DNA of 64,000 nt from positions 671,336-735,335 of the forward strand of contig VWZF01004788.1 in NCBI GenBank assembly GCA_013396755.1, in the 5' to 3' direction. Below the pieces are notes generated by a model. The model was given only the letters and a program-made list of their open reading frames with translations. It had not been told where the DNA came from and ran no database searches. The translations under genes were made by a program, and so were the position numbers. Below, piece after piece: positions 50,455 to 62,000 of the stretch (its first letter is position 1; the number at the start of each line of letters is the position of its first letter). Origin of the DNA: Sclerurus mexicanus (taxonomy: Eukaryota > Chordata > Aves > Passeriformes > Furnariidae).

Positions 50455-50640
50455 TAATCAGCCTGGTGAAGATAAGGCTCCAGGAGACCTTATAGCAGCC
50501 TTCCAGTTTCTAAAGGGGGCCTACAAAAGAGCTGGAGAGGGACTTTACACATGTGCTTGTAGTGGTAGGACAAGGGGGAATGCCTTTAGAAGTCCCTTCC
50601 AACCCAAAGCATTCTATGATTCTATAATTATACAATTACA
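50455..50640 (+). mobile_element. CR1 LINE 3' end with internal deletion (plus strand)
   Basis: The copy contains 'ccaggagaccttatagcagc', 'gggggcctacaaaagagctg' and 'gtggtaggacaag', then jumps straight to 'gaagtcccttccaaccc' and the tail 'attctatgattctata'. The central part of the CR1 3' UTR, present in the copy at 16869-17428, is absent between about 50585 and 50590. The tail is close to the canonical octamer. Confidence 0.95.
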
Positions 50641-51450
50641 TTTTGTACTACAGAGTGGACTGTCAGTAGTTATCACTGGACGTGAATAGACAATTTTCCA
50701 AAATAATTCCCTATCATCTTACAAACAGACTGTATTCTATTAGTTTCACTGTTTACTATGAAATTACCAATATTAGCAAATAGTTTCTATTTCCTGGGTA
50801 GTTAGGGAGAAAAACAGTGATTGTAACACTATTTTTACTGTCACTGCAACTTGTTCCTGCATGGATGTACATGACAGAAGAGAAACATTGCACTTGTGTC
50901 CTTAAAAACACTACTTCTAATATTTTACATAGCAAATGATAAAAATTAATAAATTTTCTCAAGTAATTAATTGAGTGTCTTCCAACTCTTTAAGTCATGC
51001 AAGATCTCCCACAAGTTCTCACAAGTATCTTCAGGTTCCACTACAATGCATGACATCCAAGTCCGAGGTGAACACCTCACACCTGACTGACAGTACTGAT
51101 CTCCTCACTACAGCACCTGTAGTCTGACAGGTGCAGAACTGATGAGCTGTTTTCCAGTAATATTCAACACATCATAGTAAATTATTGCAATTTAAATATT
51201 TCCTATTGTTATACTGAACATTATGGATGTGTAGAGTGTCATACAGATAAAGGATGTACTGATTCTCCTGCTCCAAAGTGCTGATTCCACATTCATCGCT
51301 TGCAGTGAGAGGCTGGTGCTGCACTACTGCAGACTATTTTTACACTGTCAATATTTTCAATGCAGTCAGAACTCAGATAAGATAATAGGTAGAGTCATGT
51401 TTCCAGTTGCTGCTTTGCAAATTACAAAGCAGAATCTCTTGCTCAAAAAG

Positions 51451-51567
51451 TTAAAAAAAAACCAAAAAAACAAAATGAAACCCAAACTGACCATTGAAAC
51501 AACAACAAAAAAAACCAACAAAAACCAAACCAACCAAACAAAAAAAAACAAACACCCAACCAACAAA
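51451..51567 (+). repeat. A/C-rich simple sequence
   Basis: About 115 bases of A-runs broken by C, CC or CA, including CAACAACAA and repeated CCAA words. The Lys/Asn/Thr-rich frame at 51316-51600 and the Phe/Val-rich frame on the opposite strand are artefacts of this tract. Confidence 0.9.
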
Positions 51568-53610
51568 GTAATTAAGATGAAAAGGAAAAACTGGAACTAG
51601 GTCCCAGAATTAATTACTGTGTCTGTCTGAGCTCAAATGTCAAACTTGATACTTGGATGTGGTCTCAAAGGTGCTGTATATCACCGAGAAATTTCTGCAC
51701 TACTTCCTCCTGCTGCCACTTACCTTCTACCAAGACCATGTGTGTCAGAAAATTAGGCCCAAGGTTTTACTCAGAGAAATACAGAAGGACATATATTAGA
51801 ACAGACTGATGAAAGACATTGTTGAATATATTGCTCTGCTTTTTTCATCTATACTCAATGCATCAATGCTATCTTGAAAGAACTTGGATTAAACTTATCC
51901 AACATGGGTAAAACTTGTAGCCAGTACTATGAAGTTTGAGGATTTTAAAATATATTTTATTTCCTGAAAATCTGTGTACTTTTTGTATTTATTAAATAAA
52001 CTTTTCCTGTTAATGGAGACCATCCTGCATACCAGAAGTAATTAAAAAACACACTGTGACCGTGATCTATAAGAAAACAAAATACAATCATTAAAACCCA
52101 TAAAAAGTGAGGAAAGAAATGTGGATAGAGTAACCTCTGTATTTAGATTATGCGATGTTACCTACAGCATGGTCTTATTTTCTTTTTCCACTACTCATTA
52201 AACCTTGAGCCTTCTACAGTATAAAGGTCATTTTTTTTTAAAAAAAGCCACTGAAACCCTTGATGCATGCTGCAGGTGTGCATACACATTTACACATGAT
52301 GACATGGTATCAGAGGTGAAGAATTAAGTAACTGGCACTTGTGCGTGTATTTCACTGACTTGGTTTTGCTAAGTGAAATGTCAGTTATAGCTGGTACTAC
52401 TGCCATTTTCACCCTCACCTTTCCTGATCTTTTTGTCCTGTCTTACCTGATGTTTTTGCTCATGAAGTCGTGACAATCTTCTACTTGCAGTGCTACAGAC
52501 CTAAGCCAAAAGCAGTGATTCCTGCCGGTTCAAAACCTGGGGGAAAAGGTTAATATAGCACACAACAGTTTATTTTGTTAAAACCTCATTTTTAAAGGTT
52601 AGTATTGGTAATTTGAAGAATGTGTATTTCAGGAGGAAAACAAGGGTTTTCTTCTTTCCTTCCTAACCTTTTCCATATATAACAGTCATTAAAGAGGCTG
52701 AGGGGTATAGGACCCATCGGGTAAATTTTTCATAGGCATGGAAGGTACCATAACACTTGGTCCACTTACAAGGAGCAGATACCAAAAGATTAATTGAGCA
52801 GGAAACAGAGACAGGATAAAGGAAACACCTTACAGAAGAATGAAATTTCTGCTCTCTGAATGAGTACTGGTCATATCTGCCTGGGGCTGTGCTCTCCTTT
52901 GATTTGTAAACCTTGTGTTCTTGATCACCTCACTCCAAAGTGAAGAGGACCCCGTAGAGTAGGACTAGAGGGAGCATCAACTTTGAAGAAAAAGTAACTG
53001 AAAACCTTCTCCCATTCCCTCTTCCTCTTTTGTTTCTTTGTTCCTTCCTTCCTTAGAAGACCTTGTTGTGCTGTATTTGAGTGAGGTTCTGACAATTGGC
53101 CTCCCCCTCAGAGTTTAACTGAAAATGTATGCCAAGAGTCATTTAATACTAATTGCAGATTATTTAAGGAATAGAGGCTTGACCCACTGCAGAAGGATCA
53201 CATAATTAATGTAAGTGCAGTGAGCCATATCAGCACTCTATCTGAATTTGGCTGTAACAAGCAATTCAGCTAAGAGAGTACATGTTCTCTAACCCTTGGT
53301 ATCATCTCTCATTGCCTTGCTCTGTGGAGTGCTCTCGGCCAATGTATAGTGAGCACTAAAACATGAAACATTCTAGGGTTTGAAAATATTTCCCAGAACA
53401 ACTCAAGCTGATGTGGCAGGGAAGGCACACTGAAGGTCTGTATTATACTCTCTTTTCCTCCTTTCTTTTGGAAATATCACAATGAAAATAAGACAATAGC
53501 AGCAGTGGGGTCCTAAAATTTCTGTGATGCCGAAACTTTTGGGGAGTTTAACCATTGTGCCATCACTGCTCAGAAATGTGTTGTTTTCACTTTGGAGCCT
53601 GGCAAAACAG

Positions 53611-53644
53611 AATGAAATGAAACAAAATGAAATGAAATGAAATG
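53611..53644 (+). repeat. (AATGA)n pentanucleotide repeat
   Basis: Six or so AATGA/AATGAA units with one ACAAA interruption, a short microsatellite. Confidence 0.9.
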
Positions 53645-54030
53645 GCCATGAATCGAGTGTTGGCAATTCAATCATTGGCCCAGCAGTCATAGATGTTTTT
53701 AAGGCAGCTCATGATGTGCTGTTCACCAGCATAGTCAAAACTTGAAATATTTCCCAAACAGTTGTCTTTAATTGGGTTTAAATGGATGGATTATGCACTG
53801 AATGCATATGTACCACCAGATATGAAACAAGCAAGCACACTAATAGAAAGAACCTTCAGAAACTTGGGTGCTGCTGTTCTGTGTGAAGGGATGCACGGAA
53901 TACAGGATGCCTTGAATACTCAGAGAGCTGTTATCCTGTTTGTGCCAATATTTTGTTCTCTCTTAGTAGTGTCATAAATGATGTGTCCGTGCCAACCCAA
54001 AGAACCATCTGCTGCATTGATTGCAGACGC

Positions 54031-54059
54031 CTTGTCCTGTTGTGTGCCAACAGGACAAG
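54031..54059. repeat. Perfect hairpin, 12-bp stem, 5-base loop
   Basis: CTTGTCCTGTTG, loop TGTGC, CAACAGGACAAG. The stem is perfect and half GC. GCTGC (54011-54015) and GCAGC (54062-54066) could add a second, offset helix. It is not preceded or followed by the symmetric lower stem expected of a pre-microRNA. Confidence 0.9.
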
Positions 54060-57000
54060 TGGCAGCATAATGGTGCTCAGAGTACCATGATGGAATGTGA
54101 TCCTGGCCAACTGACAACAAAATGGGGCTCTTTGCTTTCTTGTTTGGATACTGGGCATGTTTTCTTCTTCACAATATCTTTGTGAACAAAGAAACAGCTT
54201 TGCAGCCACCAAACACTGAAGGCTGTCAAAGGTACATTGTCTGTCTCAGCAAAGACAATAAGGAACACCTGTATGTATTTAAATTCCCAGTCTTATCAGT
54301 AACGTGTTGAAACTCAGTCAATGAGATCATAGTTCACTGGTGAATTTGCCTTGTATTTAAATTCAGCATTTTTACAGGCATTCAATTTGCATGAAATAGC
54401 TGTTCAACTGTGGTGAAAAATTATGGAAACATTGTGTATAACTTTGTCACATCCTTACATTATTCTTTGAAGAATATCACTGACATTGAAGGACTTGATT
54501 CTGTTGCACATGAACCTGATAGGGAAAAATAGTGTTGTAAGGTATAATGTAATTCCCTGCTTGCAGTTCACAGCCATAAGTGAGAAGTAATGACATTTAT
54601 CTAAAAAAAGAATGCATTGTGCTAGCTGAATCCCTCAGATGGTAAATTTCTGCATATTGTGAAACTTTGTAACAGAATTGTTTTCCTCAGGAAAGCAGCT
54701 GGAAAGTTTGTTATTAATTATCTGCAAATTATCTTTCAAAAATACAAATTATTGTAATGACAGGGCCTAAATCTCAGCAGGAAGGGTTTTAAATTCTTTT
54801 CAGTATGCTGCAACTTTATAAATACTGTGTTGTTCAGATATGGGCATGGAGGAAAGATATTCCCGAAGAAGGGAAGCCACCCACCTGTGCAGGCAAAACC
54901 TTCCCATCTCTTGTTATATAACGAGATATTGAGTTGCAGTGGTAGTAGGACACTTTCTATATCAAAGAAACAGAAATGTGTTGGAATTTTTAATGGTTGA
55001 AGATCTGTAATTTATTAATCTCCAGGAACAAGATGAGTAAGAGCAGCATTTGGGGGATAATGTCTTAATACCTCAAGCATGAATATGTGTCTAAGGACTG
55101 TTACACTACCTCATGCTTTCGGAGGGTATGCTCCATGAGGCTTTCTATTTTTGCATTAATTTTTTCTGTTAAAGTTACTACTGCATTCAAGCACTGTCTG
55201 CTGCCAGTTTGCAGAGAGGTTTTTCCCATCACCACTCTAAGCAGAATATCATGAGCAAGGAATAAAGGCTGAGCGTAGCTGGATGGCTGGATCCTCTGAG
55301 CACTGCTGCATAAGCAAGGGATTATATGACAAAACCCACTCACAAATTTCACATCCTTTGTACAAATGAAATACATGTGAGCCTATCATACGCCACAGTG
55401 ATTATCACTCCTCTCCTCTCACTCACTTACATTCTTCCTTGTTCAAACTGAGGAAAAGAATTTGAACCATGAGTGATCCGATCAGCCTTTATGGTGGGCT
55501 GCATGGAAGGGGAGGTTGGGACATATCTTTGCAGACATTCCAGTTTTGATCATGTACCCTTCATTAAAAGAGGCTCATTTGCTCACAGCACTGTAGAGCC
55601 TGTGGCCTTGCCCAAGTTGCTGAGGCTGTATTGGGTTTCTAAAGGTGTATCTATTGGTAGCAGTTCTGAGTGTGACACATTTGTGTTAACTCAGAGCACA
55701 GCACAGCAAATTAGTCCCATCAATACCAGATCACAGTTCTCTGCACCACACATTAGTAAGTAGTATAGCTCCATCTGTGTAACTATTGATCTTCTGATAC
55801 TTTGCATTCTCTTTACCCAATTCTTGCAGCCATCTCTAGTTATCTTGACACCATGATAAGCCCCTAAGTTTGTAGACCTAATACTGGACAATTCAATGTT
55901 GCACTTCAAAGAATTAAAAACATGTTTTGTTTCTCCCTTTGGTCCAAAGTTGTATCTCAGGGTCATTTTTCGGTTAAGTAATTGCATGGTATTATTCCTG
56001 GGTCTCTGTACCAGTGCACAGGATGGATGTGCAACAACTTGTGAAAAAACACCATTTTAATCTGATTTTAACAACAGTTAATTTGATTTAGTGGTGACAG
56101 GATAAGCTTTTTTGGTGTCTGGCTTGCTCACACAATGGTAAGGCAGATTTGCAAGCATGCAGGAAAAACTCTATTAATGCAGACTATACTAATCAGAAGA
56201 CTAACTGTGTAATGCCTGCAAAGAAATGAAACACCTGGACATGATGGCTGTGTGTGTGTTATCTGCATCTTACCTTGAGGTACTGTAATTTGCAGTATCC
56301 CTTCTGGTTCATTTATCTCCTTCTACATGTTCTCTAAGACAATAATGGCAGCTTGCTTTGGATTTGTACAATGAGTAAAGACAGACAGCTGCTTCTGTCT
56401 CTGTTGTTCTGTATAGGGAGTGGGATAGGGAAAGCCAAGGTATTGCCTATTTCAGCTCCACCTGCCACGATGAAAATACAGAGAGATGCTTAGACCCAAT
56501 GTCTGGGCAACCACAAACACGCAGCAAAGCAATTACTCTTACTGTCTTGACAAGACAGTAGTAAAAGCCATAATTTTTACTGGAACTCTTTTGTTTACCT
56601 GAAAAAAAATATATAATTTTTTCCCATAGCGCCATTTCAATCATTCAAAAGAGCTGGCAATTAAAAATAAACTGAAGTCATGGGTAAGTTTCATTTGCTT
56701 TGACCTTTCTCAGTTTTTGGGACTCATTTTTTCCAGCCTATTTTTATAAGTCTAAGAGCTGCAATGCAGCATTTTGAATCCCAGACAACATGAGACTTAT
56801 AATCAAATAATAAGAAAAAATATTTTGTAGCAGACATGGTTAATGACAAGGACCTTTCTTTCATTTTATTAGTTAGTTGCAAAATAAATTTTGTGTCAGA
56901 ACTGGCTGAAGTAATACAGTAGCATGAATTTGAACAATAAACTGAAAAGTACTTTTTTTTCCCTGTATTTTTAAGTCGGAGCATTTGTATAACTTTTGTT

Positions 57001-57838
57001 TGTGAGTGGAATTTGTGACTTTTTTGCTCATCCTTCTATATAAAATGACTTTTACAGCTTTCCACTTCAGCAGATACCTGAACCAGCTCATATAGGAGGT
57101 AGCTGAAGAGAAAAATGAAGAAATATTCTTCTGTTGGAGATACAAGGTAGCCTACCACAATACAGCATCATCTTTTCCCCCGAAACTTATACTCGCTTTT
57201 CTCCAGGGTAATTGAAACCTAAACCACTTTCAGATTCACAGTGGAAATAAGATGACTTCAACAGTTAGAGAAATTTGGAAGCTGACCATCTGTAGTAATA
57301 ATGAAAGTATTTGCCCTCAGATGCAACTTCCCTTTCACCTTGGAATGACATTTAATGCTATACAAAGGCCAGAGACCTTCAGAATATTATTTCTCATATA
57401 TTAACTTTGAAAAATACAGTATTTTATTGCAAAAGCCCTTTATTTAAATTCTGCAAGGATGCATTTTTTTAACAGTTGAAGTTGTAAACTTGACAGAAGC
57501 TTTGCAAAAAATCAATGACAGACCATCAGGATGTCTTAGTGAATTTCATATTCTAATTAAATATAAAATGTGACAATTTCAATAAAAACCAACCCACAGC
57601 TATTTGTAATAAAATCTCTTAATAACACATTTTAAAACCAACAATATCAAAGATTTGAGATTATATACAAACCCTTTTTCTACTCCCATGCTTTAGAAAC
57701 TTCATTGTTGACTGAAAGTCAGACACCAAGGGAGGTACACAAAGCTCTTCAAACATTTCCACTAACAGAGATGCATTTTTGGGGAATCGAGTAATTAACT
57801 GAGTCCTATGCTTTTCTTCACCTTCAAATCTCAATTAA

Positions 57839-57891
57839 GGTTGGGTTTTTTTTGTTTTTGGTTTTTTGTTTGTTTGTTTGGGGTTTTTTTG
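57839..57891 (+). repeat. G/T-rich simple sequence
   Basis: T-runs are broken by GG, GGG and GGGG, similar in composition to 43501-43580. It adjoins the palindrome at 57889-57906. Confidence 0.9.
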
Positions 57892-57906
57892 TGATTGCAA
57901 TCACAA
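57889..57906. repeat. Perfect 18-bp palindrome
   Basis: TTGTGATTG directly followed by CAATCACAA, with no spacer. The centre ATTGCAAT resembles a C/EBP-type dimer site. It lies at the edge of a G/T tract. Confidence 0.93.
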
Positions 57907-58218
57907 TGGTGGGAATCTCTTGGACCAATTCTATAACAAACAAATGAGTACAGGACTCATGTCCTTTAAGCTCTGGCCTCAGGGCATACATGACTGTTTA
58001 TGTCCTTGACAAACACAAAAGAGCAAAGGACTGAGCAAAACATGGTTGAATCCCAAAAGGTTTTTCTTCTTTTTTCCTCAGTCTTGTTACACCACACTTC
58101 TATCTCTCTCTCCTCTTTCCAAGCTTATTATCAGAGGTGAGAGCTTATTTCAACCATCAGTCACATACTGCAGCATAAATCCATACGGATTTATTGTATT
58201 GCTGGGCTTCCCAGTATG

Positions 58219-58242
58219 AAATGAAAGTATTTACTTTCATTT
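58219..58242. repeat. Perfect inverted repeat, 11-bp arms, 2-base centre
   Basis: AAATGAAAGTA, TT, TACTTTCATTT. The arms are AT-rich and the element could extrude as a cruciform; no known site is identified. Confidence 0.93.
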
Positions 58243-58914
58243 AAAAAAGAACAACAATAAATCTTACTACATAATCTAACAGAAGATTGGGAAAGATACT
58301 GTACACAAAAGACAGTGATAAATAGCAACATAGAAAGTTGAAGAAAAGCATCTAATTGAATGTTTTAACTGTTGTTTTTAGGTTTGGTCTTAACAATTTT
58401 CATTTGTATTTCAGAAGTAAAATCAAACAACACATTAGAAATAATCTTAGAAATTATAGCCAAATTGTGGAAAACAATCAGCAGAAAGAAAGCATAGTGC
58501 CAGAGAAATTAGGCATATGACTGGCAAAAATGAACTAACACTGACCTCAGAGAAATGCAAGCAAGTAAAATATAAGAGAAAATACTCAAAAATACCCTGA
58601 AGTTAGTATTAGATATAAAATTATTTGTGAAGATCTCATTTGATATTGCCAAAACACAAATTAAAAAGTTATGGGGCATTTCACTTGGATACTCAGACTG
58701 ACTCAGCAGTATATACAGTAGTTTCTCTCCATCTGGCACCAGACAGATTATACTTTGAATACTGTGTTTTCCTCTACACGAATTCCACAGAAAACTGGTA
58801 AGAATTCAGAAACCATCAGCTACTGAGTGAAGTGAACCTATGGGAAGAGCTGGTAGTCCTAAACTGGTGAAGCTTAACGTGATAAACAGAGATTTCTGAT
58901 GGGAACATCAGTCT

Positions 58915-59092
58915 ATGGTGCTATCCAGAGAAGCAGACTTCCCAGTGAGGTGGTGGAACCACCATCCCTGGGAAGTGTTCAAAAGATGTGTAAGATGTGA
59001 CACTTGGGGACATGGTTTAGTAGGGACACATGGTTAACATTGGACTCAATGATTTGAGAGGCCTTTCCCAACCTTAACGACTCCATGACCTA
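58915..59092 (+). mobile_element. CR1 LINE 3' end (plus strand)
   Basis: The copy contains 'gtggtggaaccaccatccct', 'gggaagtgttcaaaag', 'ggggacatggtttagt', 'acattggactcaatgatt' and 'aggcctttcccaacctt'. The octamer tail is reduced to a single degenerate unit (CTCCATGA). It belongs to a different CR1 subfamily from the copy at 16869, judging from the 'ggacatggtttagt' and 'ttggactcaatgat' wording. Confidence 0.93.
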
Positions 59093-62000
59093 CGGTACTC
59101 AATGCACAGTGTAACCCGAGAACTGTTACTGCTAAGTGCAAACCTAAGATAAAGCAAAATGTGATTTGAGGATAAGGAAATATTTAGTATTAAGGTCAGA
59201 CCTGCCAGGCTATGGAATATCCTTCCAACAACCACGTCAGGAGGCTCCAAGGTGGAAATTATTTGACATGTGACGTGATCACAGGTGAGAGAGCATTTCC
59301 TGCATGGCTGCGTGCTCTCAAGGATCAGGCTCTGGGTGTCACCGAGATGGAGAGGGAAATTTCAGTGTGGGTACAGCTGGAGCCAGAGACACAAGGCCCA
59401 ATCACTCCCACAGGATGAAGGAACAACCTAAAGAAAACTATTTTCAGAGACCGTACGGAAATGCATACCCATACCCAGCAAACAGGGCACTTACACTCTC
59501 ATCACTGTTTAGGAGAACTTCCTCAGAAAGTACTGCTGTTTCACTGGGGAAGGTGTAAATAGTTCCTATTGCTGCTTCCCTAAAAAGGGCAAGAATTGAA
59601 ATTGCTAATGTTGATACAATTATTAAGAATTATGACATTGACATATTTAGGTTTGAAACATCGTAACTTGCTAAAACAGCAATGACGGTTAATGCAAAAG
59701 TATTTTCTGTAACCTCTCCTGGCACACTAGAGTTGTTAAACTAACCTTCAAGTAGATTACTTTCTTAAGTCTGAGACTCAGAGTCATTTTTTTACATCTC
59801 CTTCTCTCATTGCCTTTCATTTTATGAACACTATGTAACATGCTGTCCCCTTGAGTCTTGCAGTTCCTTTTTAACACACTTGTAAAGAAAAGCCAAACCA
59901 ATGCAGTTTTCCCTGTACAATCTCTTTCCCAGCATTTCTAACTGACTATAGGTGTTTTGTTCCAGTATCCTATGACTATATTTATTCCATATATTTCTTC
60001 CTTGTTTCTTCTGTTTTTGAATGATAATTAATATGCTGTATTTTGAATTTTTTTTTTCTGCAAGCCTCAAATGGCAATCTTCTAGTGGCTTATCTGCTTC
60101 CCTTTTCCTTTTTGAGTGTACTTTCACCTTTGGATGATTTCCTCTCCCTCTATAACTTCAACTTCTCAAGAACTGATCACCTTGCCTTAATTCTGTTCCC
60201 ATCTTTACTTGCACACTTCCAACACCTAGCCTGCATCCATTCATTTAATCCTGTCTCTAGCCACTTCAACACTTCCTGAAGCTCCCTTACTTAAAAGTTG
60301 GGGTATCTAAACCTAATTTCCTGTTGCTGTCTCTGAAACCACTGGCTACAGCAGTGATCCGAAGGTTCTCTATACACTATTAGCATGCTGGGTGTTAAAA
60401 AAAAACAGTTCCTTATTTTTGCATAAACCTAATACCATGAAAACTGAAGGTAGCTACAGCACCAAGTTCCCCATCTTGAGCAGCCTTTAGAGAGCCTTTG
60501 CTGACAAGTTAAATTCTATTTTTATAACACTAGTTTGTTCTCTATTATGTGATTCGTGATTCTTCACCCCTTTTGCTTTGCAATCCCCAAAGGACCAAAA
60601 AACCTACCATTATTTGTCATAGGAGGAAACAATCACAATTATTAAAAAGTAGCTTTTAATCAATCTGCTGCGAATCTTACAAATGTTGCATCCATTTGTC
60701 ACATAATAAAGTTTAAAAGCTACTTTATATTGCATTGATCAAATTATTTAGAGTAAAAAACAACACTGCAATTGTAACACTTTTTATTTTAGTAGAATAG
60801 TAGTTTAATTATGATTTTGTAATTATATATTCTAATGAGAACTTTGCAAACCCTTGCAGTACACAGAGGCATCTTTTCATTCACTGTTTTCAACACACAG
60901 TTATCAAAATGTTCTCAAAATGTAATTAGTCTCTGTGTTTTCTTATGATTAAAGCCATTGCAGAGGATGTTTCACACAAATCTGTTCTACAAAAATGAAC
61001 ATGCTTAGTGCTGTGTGTATCCTATATCTGGATATTCATTTGGGGCACAGAGCCAAATCTGGCAGTTGTCTAGAATTTTATTTTCATTGAGCAATCAGTT
61101 GAACGTTCATTCAGCATTTTTCCATATTTTGACAGTAAACAAGCACAATCAACAGCTGCTTCTCTGACAGGAATTGTTCCTCCACTCATACTTTAAACTC
61201 AGTTTTAAACCTGGACCATGACCCATCCCTGTGATATAATGTTCTGAATCTGACAATCTTTATCATCCTATTCTATGTCCAATGTTTTCTTCACTTGTAA
61301 TTTTTCTGAGATTCAACCTTTCTTTTTGTCCACCCTTACCCATTTCTCAGAAAAACTGTTTATTTATACCACACTCTTCTTGAATGGCCTCCTGACAGAC
61401 CACCCACTTGTTCACACTCTTACCAGGCTTCCTTGTCAGAATATTCATTGTGCTTTCTTCTCCCAGGAATCAAGACTGAGCCTCACCCAATTTTCCAAGA
61501 CTTATATGGCTATAGTCTGCTTCATTGGCCCATTGACACATTATTCTTCTCCCACAGTGTGCTTTCCATACAATACATGGGAGCAGCGCAGAAAGATTCC
61601 CAGGTCAGGGCTGCTCTGAAACTGGAAGCAGTGCTGCTGGTTTCATGTGGCTTTGCATCTACGTTCCCAGTCCTGCCTCTCAGTTTAGCCACTGGTGGCT
61701 ACACAGGTTTTCTTTCCTAGCCTGCAAAAGTTTGGTGCTAGCTAGAGGACCAGTATCAGTGCTGTATTGAGTCATGCATACATATCCATAAATCAATAAC
61801 TTATTTTTTTAACAAAATCCTGGACTAGTAAAAATGCTCAGCTCAGCAATATGAGCTAAGGATTTAATTTCATTTCACATGGAAAAAAGCTTCTAGCAAA
61901 ACTTGAATTGCAGAAGTGGGTTTCTATGGTATCCTACATCATAATTAAGCAATCAATTACATCCAGGCCTCCCTATGTTAGTTACTAGTGAGGATAATCC

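Larger units (their letters stand above)
50641..58914. other. Anonymous AT-rich non-coding stretch
   Basis: I recognise no gene or transposon. It holds an A/C-rich tract (51451-51567), an AATGA pentamer repeat (53611-53644), a perfect hairpin (54031-54059), a G/T tract with an adjoining perfect palindrome (57839-57906) and an 11-bp-arm inverted repeat (58219-58242). Open frames (up to 108 codons) overlap on both strands and lack recognisable domains. Confidence 0.6.

Noticed and set aside
51316..51600. Lys/Asn-rich 94-codon frame
   Set aside because: Largely the translation of an A/C-rich simple sequence.
54011..54066. Hairpin considered as a microRNA precursor
   Set aside because: The perfect stem is only 12 bp and the lower stem does not pair symmetrically; no known microRNA sequence was recognised.
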